A model generated the notes under the pieces. That model was not told the DNA's origin, ran no database searches, and saw only the letters and a program-made list of their open reading frames with translations. A stretch of 64,000 nucleotides of DNA. Source: Paludifilum halophilum (GTDB lineage: Bacteria; Bacillota; Bacilli; Thermoactinomycetales; DSM-45169). The translations under genes were made by a program, and so were the position numbers. How positions within the stretch are numbered: the stretch's first letter is position 1; each line of letters begins with the position of its first letter. Shown here piece by piece: positions 53,607 through 60,971 of this stretch. The stretch is taken from contig NZ_NOWF01000002.1 in assembly GCF_002245355.1 (NCBI RefSeq), forward strand, positions 186,001-250,000. The letters are read 5' to 3'.

Positions 53607-54208
53607 TTATCCCTTGCGTGAACGGATGAGCCGATTGAAATGGCGTTCCTTTTCTTCTCGGCTCATGTTCCGGTCCTGTCCGAGCAATTTTTTGACGGTC
53701 ACCTTCTTTTTCAGATGGACGTTCATCACGTTGGCCGCATGCCATGCCAGCCGGTGCATGTCGTATTCCACACGCTCCCGGTATCCTCGGGCCATCTCAT
53801 CCAACTCTGCCGGTGTCAGACGCCAAAATTCGTCCGGCTTTAAAGCGAGCGGCCCGAATGCGAGGTGCTTGGCCTCTGTCCAATTCCACCCGGACCGCCC
53901 TTCCCGTTTTTTCCCCCACCCTGCGGAAAAGCGGCTGTCATCGCTTCCGTTACCTTTTCTGTAATCTCCTCGATCCGTTCCAGATCGATTATGTCCCCGG
54001 TCTCCCGCAATGTCAGGTCGGGGGATTCGTGAAGCAGTCCCGCCCAAATCATCGCCCGCAGTTCCCGCATGCCGACTGTTCCGTCATTCAGCTGGGTAAC
54101 CGGTTTCCCCAGAGCATCCTCCAGTTCCGTCAAAGCATTCAGATCAAACTTGAATCGGCGCTGCTTATCCAATGTCACATCCACATATCCGCGATGTTGG
54201 TTGGCCAT
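53607..54208 (-). CDS. Tail assembly chaperone, frameshifted G-T product
   Basis: Joins two frames. Frame 1 starts ATG 54208 (HRGYVDVTLDKQRRFKFDLNALTELEDALGK) and would stop at 53840. A -1 slip at A-AAA-AAC (53912-53906) enters KREGRSGWNWTEAKHLAFGPLALKPDEFWRLTPAELDEMARGYRERV and ends at 53607, about 200 residues. The arrangement matches the G/GT chaperones of siphophage tails. The second frame has no good start of its own. Which ratio is made cannot be read from sequence. Confidence 0.8.
53840..54208 (-). CDS. Tail assembly chaperone, unshifted G product
   Basis: 122 residues in frame 0, the same N-terminus as the fused product. Beyond the slippery site it continues NGKGGPGGIGQRPSTSHSGRSL and stops, so the last 22 residues are low-complexity and specific to the short form. 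Confidence 0.75.
   Translation of the reverse strand: MANQHRGYVDVTLDKQRRFKFDLNALTELEDALGKPVTQLNDGTVGMRELRAMIWAGLLHESPDLTLRETGDIIDLERIEEITEKVTEAMTAAFPQGGGKNGKGGPGGIGQRPSTSHSGRSL
53906..53912 (-). promoter_or_regulatory. Predicted -1 frameshift site
   Basis: AAAAAAC in phase A-AAA-AAC (codons GGA AAA AAC), within GGGGGAAAAAACGGG. Downstream GC-rich sequence could form a stimulatory structure. Confidence 0.75.
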
Positions 54209-54221
54209 CGTTTCCCTCCTT

Positions 54222-54647
54222 TTAAGCGGCGGTCGCCTGTTTCAGCTCGGCGGAACCCCGCAGAGTCGCCGAAAGGGCCACGACATCATCCACTGCGTTG
54301 TTCACTTCCCAGGAAGTAACAAAGGCTTTTCCTTCGTATCCCGTCTCTCCTGACCCATCCTTGGGGAAAAGGCGGACCAGGACCGTTCCTCCCTCGACGA
54401 GAGCATTGTACAGGTCATCCTGTCCGGCATCGGCGGTGACATAAATCCCTTCCGCTTCCAGCTCCCACTCTTTTAAACCGGGGATATACTCCATCCACCC
54501 GTTGCTGGCGAAACTGCTCGCCTCCAGCTCCTCCTGGCTGATCGTCAGCGTCGCTTCTCTCATCTCGGCAATCTCATCATACGTGGTTCCCCCGTCGCTG
54601 GAAACATACAGTCTTCCTTGAAATCCGGGGATCGCTTGGGTAGCCAC
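54222..54647 (-). CDS. Phage major tail tube protein
   Basis: 141 residues, beta-rich: FQGRLYVSSDGGTTYDEIAEMREATLTISQEELEASSF..GWMEYIPGLKEWELEAEGIYVTADAGQDDLYNAL. The pattern is that of the TP901-1-like tail tube family. It lies between the DUF3168 protein and the chaperones, the usual order. Confidence 0.85.
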   Translation of the reverse strand: MATQAIPGFQGRLYVSSDGGTTYDEIAEMREATLTISQEELEASSFASNGWMEYIPGLKEWELEAEGIYVTADAGQDDLYNALVEGGTVLVRLFPKDGSGETGYEGKAFVTSWEVNNAVDDVVALSATLRGSAELKQATAA

Positions 54648-54673
54648 TATGGATCACTCCTTCTGTTTTTGAA

Positions 54674-55084
54674 TCATGTCGCTTGAACCAACAGCTGATA
54701 ATCGACAAGTATCTTGCGATGGGGAGTTTCCGGATCGATCTCCGCCTCGCCCGCCACATAACGGCATGAGGCGGTTCCGTATCCGTCAACATCCAAATTC
54801 CGGTCGGCCAACAATCGGTTCAGGTCTTCGAGGATCTCGTTCGCTTCGGAAAAACCCTGCGCATCGGACCAGATATGCAATGTGAGGGTCACTTCCTCAC
54901 CGAAACGGGAAAACGTGCGAAAGGGTGAAGAAGTGATTCCTCCGACCGCTACAAAAGGAAAAGCTTCGTTCTCCGGAACCCCGTCGAACACCCCGGACAC
55001 TTTGGACATCAGCTCCTCGTCTGTAGAAAGATGCTGGGTCACGGCTTGTTGCACCGGTGCAAATGCGCTGTTCGTTTTATTCAC
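54674..55084 (-). CDS. Tail terminator-like protein (DUF3168)
   Basis: 136 residues. The N-terminal helix (VQQAVTQHLSTDEELMSKVSGVFDGVPEN) and FPFVAVGG..TLTLHIWSDAQGFSEANEILEDL identify DUF3168, the tail terminator/completion family. GTG 55084 is the annotated start, with its Shine-Dalgarno (GGAAAGG) rather close. An SOS-type box lies 15 bp upstream. Confidence 0.78.
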   Translation of the reverse strand: MNKTNSAFAPVQQAVTQHLSTDEELMSKVSGVFDGVPENEAFPFVAVGGITSSPFRTFSRFGEEVTLTLHIWSDAQGFSEANEILEDLNRLLADRNLDVDGYGTASCRYVAGEAEIDPETPHRKILVDYQLLVQAT

Positions 55085-55098
55085 CCCTTTCCGTACAG

Positions 55099-55110
55099 GA
55101 ACGTATGTTC
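55099..55110. promoter_or_regulatory. SOS/LexA-type box 2
   Basis: GAACGTATGTTC with context GGAACGTATGTTCC fits the Bacillus LexA consensus CGAACRNRYGTTYC at 13 of 14 positions. It lies between the Xpf-like gene and the tail structural genes. Confidence 0.6.
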
Positions 55111-55153
55111 CCCTTTCATCTATAGGTGGTTTTCGTATGGCAAGGTCCGACCC

Positions 55154-55684
55154 CTACAATGCTTCTTGCTTCTGGAACGGTGAATGCCTCGAGAAAGCGC
55201 TGTTCCATCCTTCTTCTGCCACCGCCCTTCGGAGTTTCGTCTCCGCCCGCCGAACATAGGATTGAACGGCAGCTTTGGAGCAGTTCATCAGAGAAGCGAC
55301 CCGAGCAAAGCTGAGGCACTGGCCCCTTACTGCCACAAAGGCTTCATATTCGCTGGTGGACAGTCGGCTGAGCAACCGTTCCAACAGCGGATCGTAAGGG
55401 CTTGTCCCCTCAGGTTTCAAACTCTCCCGCCACTCGACCTTTCTTTTTGCCGCTTCGGAAAGCTGACTCCAAAAGACCTCCCGCTGATAAAAAGCGCGGC
55501 TTTCCATGCCTCGTTGACGAAAGGGCTGACAGCCTGTGACCATCCATTCGATCGTCCACACCAGATCCCTTTCCATCCCGTTCAGCAAACGGCGTTCCTC
55601 TTCCCTTCCCTTCAACGGAAGATTCTCTTTGGCCCGCCGCACCTTTTCAAGGGATTGTCGATACTCTTCGATCAGAACTTTCAT
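55154..55684 (-). CDS. Xpf-like phage late-gene activator (sigma-like)
   Basis: 176 residues. MKVLIEEYRQSLEKVRRAK.., then LLNGMERDLVWTIEWMVTGCQP..RRG..SRAFYQREV, is the pattern of PBSX Xpf, the positive sigma-like control factor for late genes. The C-terminus has a region-4-like HTH (FARVASLMNCSKAAVQSYVRRAETKLRRAV). ATG 55684 follows GGAGGGGAAGGG. It heads the tail genes and is bracketed by two SOS-type boxes, so DNA damage probably controls it. Head genes that normally follow xpf are absent. Confidence 0.85.
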   Translation of the reverse strand: MKVLIEEYRQSLEKVRRAKENLPLKGREEERRLLNGMERDLVWTIEWMVTGCQPFRQRGMESRAFYQREVFWSQLSEAAKRKVEWRESLKPEGTSPYDPLLERLLSRLSTSEYEAFVAVRGQCLSFARVASLMNCSKAAVQSYVRRAETKLRRAVAEEGWNSAFSRHSPFQKQEAL

Positions 55685-55740
55685 CCCTTCCCCTCCTCCA
55701 TGAGAAAGTCAACCAGCACGCATGTTCCCATCAGGGGTGA

Positions 55741-55776
55741 AAGAAAAAGGTAAGCGCAGATCTCCGAACGCTTACC
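55741..55776 (-). terminator. Intrinsic terminator upstream of the Xpf-like gene
   Basis: GGTAAGCG / CGCTTACC stem, then TTTTTCTT on minus. It may end glsA transcripts or act as an attenuator in the leader from the SOS-boxed promoter. Confidence 0.75.
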
Positions 55777-55819
55777 TCGGACCAACCCTTTCATCCAATA
55801 AAAGGGTACCGACAGATTT

Positions 55820-55860
55820 ATCGTACACAAAAATTTCCGTAAATTCAAGAACATATGTTC
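55820..55860 (-). promoter_or_regulatory. Promoter with SOS/LexA-type box 1
   Basis: GAACATATGTTC (55849-55860), a perfect palindrome, abuts the -35 TTGAAT (55843-55848). The -10 TACGAT (55820-55825) follows after 17 bases, on minus toward the Xpf-like gene. Confidence 0.65.
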
Positions 55861-55908
55861 CCTTTTTGCTCCTTTGTTTCCCCGATTCATATTCCCCAGT
55901 CCATGGAC

Positions 55909-56820
55909 CTAGAAAATACTGAGATGATGTTTTCGGGATAAGTCCGCAAGCAGACTGAATCCGGCGATGCTGTTCCCTTTTTCGTCCAGGGCCGGGCCGA
56001 AAACCCCGATTCCCATCCGATGAGGAACGGAAGCCATGATTCCGCCGGAAACACCGCTTTTCGCCGGAATGCCCGCTTTGATAGCGAACTCTCCGGAAGC
56101 ATTGTACATCCCGCAGGTGACCATAAAGGTTTTTACCACTCGAGCCAGCCGTACCGGCACCACCTGTTCTCCCGACACATTTTGACCGGATTGGGCCAAG
56201 CACAGCCCCATCCGGGCCAGATCCAGACACTTGACAGAGATGGAACATTGTCTGAAGTAGAGATCCAGGGTCTCCTCCACATCGTCAATGATGTCGAATT
56301 CTTTCAGGAAATATGCCAGAGAACGATTCCGGTATCCGGTGTCCTTTTCCGAACGGTAAACCTTTTCATTCACATGGATGTCCGGATTATCCGCCATGGC
56401 CCGGACCAATTCGAGGACCCGTTCGATCCTCCGATCCATGGTGGAGCCTTCAATCAGGGAGCTGACGACGAGCGCACCTGCATTGATCATCGGATTCAGC
56501 GGTTTTCCTGGCTGTCTCATCTCCAACTTATATATGGAATTAAATGGATCTCCAGTCGGCTCCATCCCGACTTTATCAAAAACAGCTTCTTTCCCGTTGT
56601 CCATCAACGCCAGAATTAGCGTCATTACCTTGGAAATACTCTGCAGGGTGAAGGACTCCAGACAATCCCCCGCCCGGTACACCTGTCCGTCACCGGTCAC
56701 CACGGTAATCCCCAGGGAATCCGGATTCATCCCTTCCAATTCGGGGATATAACCCGCTGTCTTCCCTTCCCGGGTCAAGGGTCGGTACTTTTCCACCAGC
56801 TCTTCCAGATCTTTTTGCAT
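55909..56820 (-). CDS. glsA: Glutaminase
   Basis: 303 residues, full length for GlsA. Serine-beta-lactamase-like fold: SISKVMTLILAL (Ser-x-x-Lys near 63), PGKPLNPMINAGALVVSSLI, YRNRSLAYFL, and SGVSGGIMASVPHRMGIGVFGP. It hydrolyses glutamine to glutamate and ammonia. AAGGAGGATCCCG precedes the ATG. Confidence 0.94.
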   Translation of the reverse strand: MQKDLEELVEKYRPLTREGKTAGYIPELEGMNPDSLGITVVTGDGQVYRAGDCLESFTLQSISKVMTLILALMDNGKEAVFDKVGMEPTGDPFNSIYKLEMRQPGKPLNPMINAGALVVSSLIEGSTMDRRIERVLELVRAMADNPDIHVNEKVYRSEKDTGYRNRSLAYFLKEFDIIDDVEETLDLYFRQCSISVKCLDLARMGLCLAQSGQNVSGEQVVPVRLARVVKTFMVTCGMYNASGEFAIKAGIPAKSGVSGGIMASVPHRMGIGVFGPALDEKGNSIAGFSLLADLSRKHHLSIF

Positions 56821-56981
56821 CGGGATCCTCCTTAATGCTTGCCTTCATCACTTCCGTTCCGATGGTTTCAGTGAAACGGCTCCTTCGCCATGATAACCCC
56901 ACCTATTTTTCTCCAAATACCGCTCATGTATAATGAAAGAGACTCATGAATTCAAAGGATTGGTATAGGAGCGTTTTCATC

Positions 56982-57347
56982 ATGAACGATGTCATCGTGA
57001 TTCAAGGAAAAGTGAAATACCGGATCACCCTGGACCCCACCCTCTGGATCTTCGACGACCGCCGCTTCGATATGAGTGAACGGTTTTCCGGCGTGGACGG
57101 GCAGGGAATGGAGTTCGCACCCTTTTTAGAGCATGCGGAGCCGGAACCGGAAGCCGAGGAAGTGATCATCCACCGAGAAGACGGCCGCCAAACGGTTTTG
57201 ACGATGGAAGAGGCGGAAAAAGCCGTTCTGCAATTCTCCCGAAAAGGAAAACCCATTCAGCCTGACGGGCCGGCTCTTCTCTACTTGGCCGACGGCAGTA
57301 ACCAGAAGGATCCGATGAACTTTATCAACCGGATCGAAATCCGCTGA
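56982..57347 (+). CDS. Hypothetical acidic protein
   Basis: 121 residues from ATG 56982 (TAGGAGCGTTTTCATC). MNDVIVIQGKVKYRITLDPTLWIFDDRRFDMSERF opens a beta-rich domain; the middle AEPEPEAEEVIIHRED is acidic. Small conserved Firmicute protein in appearance, but the family is not recognised. Confidence 0.65.
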   Translation: MNDVIVIQGKVKYRITLDPTLWIFDDRRFDMSERFSGVDGQGMEFAPFLEHAEPEPEAEEVIIHREDGRQTVLTMEEAEKAVLQFSRKGKPIQPDGPALLYLADGSNQKDPMNFINRIEIR

Positions 57348-57357
57348 CGCACTCCCC

Positions 57358-57405
57358 AAAAAGCGAGGGCCTCACCGCTACAGCAGTGAAGCCCTCGCTT
57401 ATCTT
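57358..57405. terminator. Bidirectional terminator
   Basis: AAGCGAGGGC and GCCCTCGCTT flank an inner CACCGCT/AGTGAAG-type arm. It separates convergent genes. Confidence 0.8.
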
Positions 57406-57465
57406 CAAGGAAGATATCGTATCCAAGCTTTGTGAATCAAACAGATCTAGCCCCTTGAAGGGACA

Positions 57466-57957
57466 CTAGGACCGCTTTCCAGGCCGCTTCAAAACGGAGA
57501 AGGTTCCGGTGGCCACAGCGATCTGATGCCCTCTTTCGTTAGCGATGCGGCATTCGGCGACGGCCAGGGTTTGTCCCAGCCGGATCATCCGAGCGTCGGA
57601 GATCAGCTCCCTTCCCCGCCCCGGCTGTAAATAATGAACCTTCATTTCCACGGTGACAGCGTAGGAGTTCTCCGGCAGGCTTTTATTGATCAGCGAACCC
57701 ATAGTCGAATCGGCCAGCGTAGCCGTAATACCGCCGTGGACGACACCGCCGCGATTCAACATATAAGCCGTAATCGGGAGGCGAAACCGGTAGACTCCCT
57801 CCTCGACGAAAGATCCGGACAATCCCAAAAACCCGGAAGGGTAAGCGCTGTTTCGGGTGCGCTTTTGTCGAATCGCCTGGACCGCCAAGCGAAGAATCTC
57901 CTTTTCTTCCTCCGTTCCCTCTTCCATCACGCTCCGGATCTGTTCCTGAAGTTCCAT
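57466..57957 (-). CDS. PaaI-type hotdog thioesterase 1
   Basis: 163 residues from ATG 57957, which has GGAGG eight bases upstream; an upstream ATG at 57984 overlaps the previous stop. The hotdog core is GVVHGGITATLADSTMGSLINKSL, with the HGG motif of PaaI thioesterases. A paralogue is at 63346-63822. Hydrolyses an acyl-CoA of unknown type. Confidence 0.85.
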   Translation of the reverse strand: MELQEQIRSVMEEGTEEEKEILRLAVQAIRQKRTRNSAYPSGFLGLSGSFVEEGVYRFRLPITAYMLNRGGVVHGGITATLADSTMGSLINKSLPENSYAVTVEMKVHYLQPGRGRELISDARMIRLGQTLAVAECRIANERGHQIAVATGTFSVLKRPGKRS

Positions 57958-57983
57958 TTCTTCGACCTCCGGTTGGATTCGCA

Positions 57984-59036
57984 TTACAGCGAGGGAGACT
58001 GAATGTACTGCACCAGCAATCGGTAAGTATGTTCCAAAGCCTCCCGGTGAGTTCGTTCATAGGCGTGAGAGGCGTCCACCCCCGGTCCGATCAGTCCGTG
58101 AATCAGATCGTGTCCCGCCCGTACCGCCGCACTGGCGTCGGAGCCGTAATGGGGATAAATGTCCACGGCGTATCGGACCCCGTTTTCCTCTGCCAACTGA
58201 ACCAGCTTCTGTCGGAGACCGTGGTGATAAGGACCGCTGGAATCCTTGGCGCAGATGGATACGCAGTATTCATCCGTTTCCAATCCTTCGCCGATCGCCC
58301 CCATATCCACCGCCAAATACTCCCGAACCTTTTCCGGAATGCTGGAATTGGCGCCGAAGCCCACTTCTTCGTTATTACTGAAATAAAAATGGGTGGGGTA
58401 CGGCAGATGAACGCCTTCAGTAAGAACATGAACCATCAATTCCAAAAGGATAGCGGCACTCGCTTTGTCGTCCATATGCCTTCCTTTGATAAATCCCGCC
58501 TCTGTCGTTTCCACCCGGGGGTCGAAAGAGACGAAGTCACCGACGCGTATCCCCAGCTTCTCCGTGTCTTTTTTACTGTTTACCTTTGCGTCCAACCGCA
58601 CTTCCATGTTTTCTTCCTTCCGCTCCTGCGTGGAGGCATCCGAGTAAACATGAACCGACGTGTGAGTCGCCAAAATCGTCCCGCTCACATGGTTCCCGCG
58701 GCTCGTTTTTACCTTGCAATACGCTCCGTCCACAGAATTCCAGGAAAAACCGCCGATGTTGGTGATCCGCAGGCGACCATCAGGCTTGATCTCCTTCACC
58801 ATCGCACCGAGCGTATCCACATGAGCGGTCAGCAGTCGGGCCGTCGTTGTATCTTCGCCGGGCAGGGTGACACGTACCCCTCCCTTCGCTGTATGCCTGA
58901 GAGTGATCCGGCCTTTATATTTCGCCAGACGATCGGTCAGATACCGAATCGCGTCCTCCGCTCTGCCTGTCGGACTCGGGATCTCGACTAGTTCGACCAA
59001 TGTACGGATCATATCCTCGGTCGGTATCTTTTCCAT
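57984..59036 (-). CDS. M42 family metallopeptidase
   Basis: 350 residues. Metal ligands appear in LLTAHVDTLG, the conserved GRHMDDKASAA, FSNNEEVGFGA and VDMGAIGE; the C-terminal DIYPHYGSDASAA with the final HAYERTH completes the site. These are Zn- or Co-dependent aminopeptidases (TET/PepA-like, also annotated as endoglucanase M). The stop overlaps the thioesterase region by 1-4 bases, so the two are co-transcribed. Confidence 0.9.
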   Translation of the reverse strand: MEKIPTEDMIRTLVELVEIPSPTGRAEDAIRYLTDRLAKYKGRITLRHTAKGGVRVTLPGEDTTTARLLTAHVDTLGAMVKEIKPDGRLRITNIGGFSWNSVDGAYCKVKTSRGNHVSGTILATHTSVHVYSDASTQERKEENMEVRLDAKVNSKKDTEKLGIRVGDFVSFDPRVETTEAGFIKGRHMDDKASAAILLELMVHVLTEGVHLPYPTHFYFSNNEEVGFGANSSIPEKVREYLAVDMGAIGEGLETDEYCVSICAKDSSGPYHHGLRQKLVQLAEENGVRYAVDIYPHYGSDASAAVRAGHDLIHGLIGPGVDASHAYERTHREALEHTYRLLVQYIQSPSL

Positions 59037-59114
59037 CTCTTCTTCACCTGCCTTCCCTTGATTGAAGGATGATCGCTCCCATGAAGATTATACCAATCCA
59101 TCAGCCGATGTCAC

Positions 59115-59140
59115 AAAAAAAAGAAGCCCTAACGGCTTCT
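59115..59140 (-). terminator. abrB terminator
   Basis: AGAAGCC / GGCTTCT stem around GTTAG, then eight T on minus. Confidence 0.8.
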
Positions 59141-59158
59141 CCGGTTGAAAATGCCGGA

Positions 59159-59413
59159 TCAGGCCTCTTCGATGGTCGAAGCCAGCTCGTTGAGGCAATC
59201 AACGCAGACGTTTTTGTTTCGGTAGGTGAGTACATTGTCCACCTGGCCGCAGAACAGACAAGAAGGACTGTACTTTTTCAGGATGACATTCGATCCGTCC
59301 ACATAGATTTCCAGCGGATCCCGAACATCAATATCCATGGTGCGCCGGAGCTCCACCGGTAAAACGATCCGTCCCAGCTCGTCCACTTTTCTTACGATTC
59401 CCGTCGCTTTCAT
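59159..59413 (-). CDS. abrB: AbrB-family transition-state regulator
   Basis: 84 residues. The swapped-hairpin DNA-binding domain MKATGIVRKVDELGRIVLPVELRRTMDI is followed by EIYVDGSNVILKKY. The C-terminus has two CxxC pairs (CLFCGQ, VCVDCL), more cysteines than B. subtilis AbrB (one), which may bind a metal. Controls post-exponential genes such as competence, sporulation and antibiotics. Confidence 0.93.
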   Translation of the reverse strand: MKATGIVRKVDELGRIVLPVELRRTMDIDVRDPLEIYVDGSNVILKKYSPSCLFCGQVDNVLTYRNKNVCVDCLNELASTIEEA

Positions 59414-59684
59414 TCCTTCACCTCCGATAATAGAAAGAGATATCCCTTATATACCACCTTTAGCTAGTTACAAATCCCCGATTTTCTCGAAAGCCCCTTC
59501 CTCGCCTGCCATTTCATTCGGTGGCAACACGGAAATTCCCTTTTTTCCTACAAATCATAGCATAACATAACTATTTTATTTTTTTCGATAAAGAGACAGG
59601 TCCAAATCATGGAATCGTAGACGGAGAGTTCTGTGATTGCCCTCCCTTTCTATTCCTGTTTATGGATATTTCAAATAAACAATG

Positions 59685-59963
59685 CTATCCTTCTTTCCTT
59701 TTCATCCCTTTCCACAACCAAACCACCAAGCTGACAATCAGGAACAAAAGAAGACCCAAAGCCATAAACCAAACCGTAAATCCAATGACACCGATCCAGT
59801 AAAGGCCGGGAGAAAGCGGAACGGTCTTCCCCGGACTTTCTCCCTCCTCCTGTTCCAACTGAACCGCCGACGGACTGATCATCAGACTGAAAAGCAGCGA
59901 CAAAACCAGACAAACAACCGCCCCGAGCGCGACCTTTTTCCCCAGCGTTTTCCGATTTAACAA
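59685..59963 (-). CDS. Small membrane protein
   Basis: 92 residues from TTG 59963 (GGGGGGAGCGTC). Two hydrophobic segments (VALGAVVCLVLSLLFSLMI; GLYWIGVIGFTVWFMALGLLLFLIVSLVVWLW) flank a polar loop with SAVQLEQEEGE. No family recognised. It lies between abrB and the AT-rich small-protein pair. Confidence 0.6.
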   Translation of the reverse strand: MLNRKTLGKKVALGAVVCLVLSLLFSLMISPSAVQLEQEEGESPGKTVPLSPGLYWIGVIGFTVWFMALGLLLFLIVSLVVWLWKGMKRKEG

Positions 59964-60127
59964 GACGCTCCCCCCCTGCGTCGATAGTCTTAAATGTAGT
60001 TGACAAATGAAAAGCACTTGCACCTCGTATATGCTGAAAGTACAACCAAAAGCAAAGCGAGGTTTGCAAGTGCATCTTTAAAATACACTGTCTACCTTCA
60101 ATTCCATTTTATTTTATAAATTTACCT

Positions 60128-60373
60128 TCATAAGGCAAAAACCCCTTTATTTAACCGAACATTATTTTCTCGTGCTACAGGAAGCGATATCGGTGGAAAA
60201 TTCTCCTTTACATTTACACTAACCTTGTGATTATTTTCCTTGATTTTACTTCTTTCAGCAATGGCAAAAGCTTGTGGATTTATAAGACAAAAAACTAAAG
60301 CAAAACAAGACAAAAGTTTTGTTTTCTGGTTACTAATCCACCGATAAAATGTTTTTGTTAACATCTTTTTCAT
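60128..60373 (-). CDS. Small secreted protein, AT-rich
   Basis: 81 residues from ATG 60373 (GGAGGAGTTTAGAT). A basic n-region (MKKMLTKTFYRWISNQKTK) is followed by a hydrophobic stretch (LLSCFALVFCLINPQ) and an AFA cleavage site, giving a mature peptide of about 44 residues, charged and ending NNVRLNKGVFAL. The DNA is far more AT-rich than flanking genes, so it is probably acquired. Candidate toxin, bacteriocin-like or signalling peptide; no family recognised. Confidence 0.6.
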   Translation of the reverse strand: MKKMLTKTFYRWISNQKTKLLSCFALVFCLINPQAFAIAERSKIKENNHKVSVNVKENFPPISLPVARENNVRLNKGVFAL

Positions 60374-60547
60374 ATCTAAACTCCTCCATTGATAATTCAT
60401 GCTTTAATAGTAATTGTGGTCTTAATATACTACAATAGTACTAATAGTCCAAAATATAATGATGACGTGATCTAATCTCCCATTTTCTAACGTTATCTCA
60501 CCACTCCTTATTATATTTAAAGAATTTAGATAAAAGGAGAGGATACA

Positions 60548-60892
60548 GTGTTGAAACTGCCTCTTAAGTTCTGTTTGTTCGGTCTGCTGTTGGTCTTTTT
60601 TGATTGGGTTGTGGTTCAAATGGTAGCCAGATCTTTGGGCCCCACCTCCGGAGTGTTTACCCTCCTGTTCTGTACCTTTTTATTCAATCCCGTGACTGTG
60701 TTTGTCGTTGGATTCGTTGTGATTAAAAACCCAAATCTGGATGTCCGACAAAAAATGTATGTGATCGGTTTTATGACTTTTATTTTGTTTCTCTTTCCCT
60801 TCATTATCTACCTTCAGTCCGGTTTGTCCGTTGTTTCTCTTGCAGAAGAGATAATGAGACCCTTATTCATCGAAAAACCGGAAGGAATCTGA
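60548..60892 (+). CDS. Four-helix membrane protein, AT-rich
   Basis: 114 residues from GTG 60548 (AAAGGAGAGGATACA). Hydrophobic segments at FCLFGLLLVFFDWVVVQMV, LLFCTFLFNPVTVFVVGFVVI and YVIGFMTFILFLFPFIIYL. It diverges from the secreted-peptide gene across a 175-bp AT-rich region that could hold both promoters. It may be an immunity or transport partner of that peptide; this is a guess. Confidence 0.6.
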   Translation: MLKLPLKFCLFGLLLVFFDWVVVQMVARSLGPTSGVFTLLFCTFLFNPVTVFVVGFVVIKNPNLDVRQKMYVIGFMTFILFLFPFIIYLQSGLSVVSLAEEIMRPLFIEKPEGI

Positions 60893-60928
60893 CATCGGAT
60901 TCACCATTCGGGTGCAACATCCTAACGC

Positions 60929-60958
60929 AAAAAAGCGCGGACAGGGTCCACGCTTTTC
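60929..60958. terminator. Terminator between convergent genes
   Basis: AAAAAAGCG.GGAC / GTCC.CGCTTTT stem around AGG. T-runs on both sides. Confidence 0.75.
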
Positions 60959-60971
60959 TTTATCCTGATGC

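Noticed and set aside
46830-55684. Complete prophage
   Set aside because: No integrase, terminase, portal, capsid or lysis gene is seen in or next to the module.
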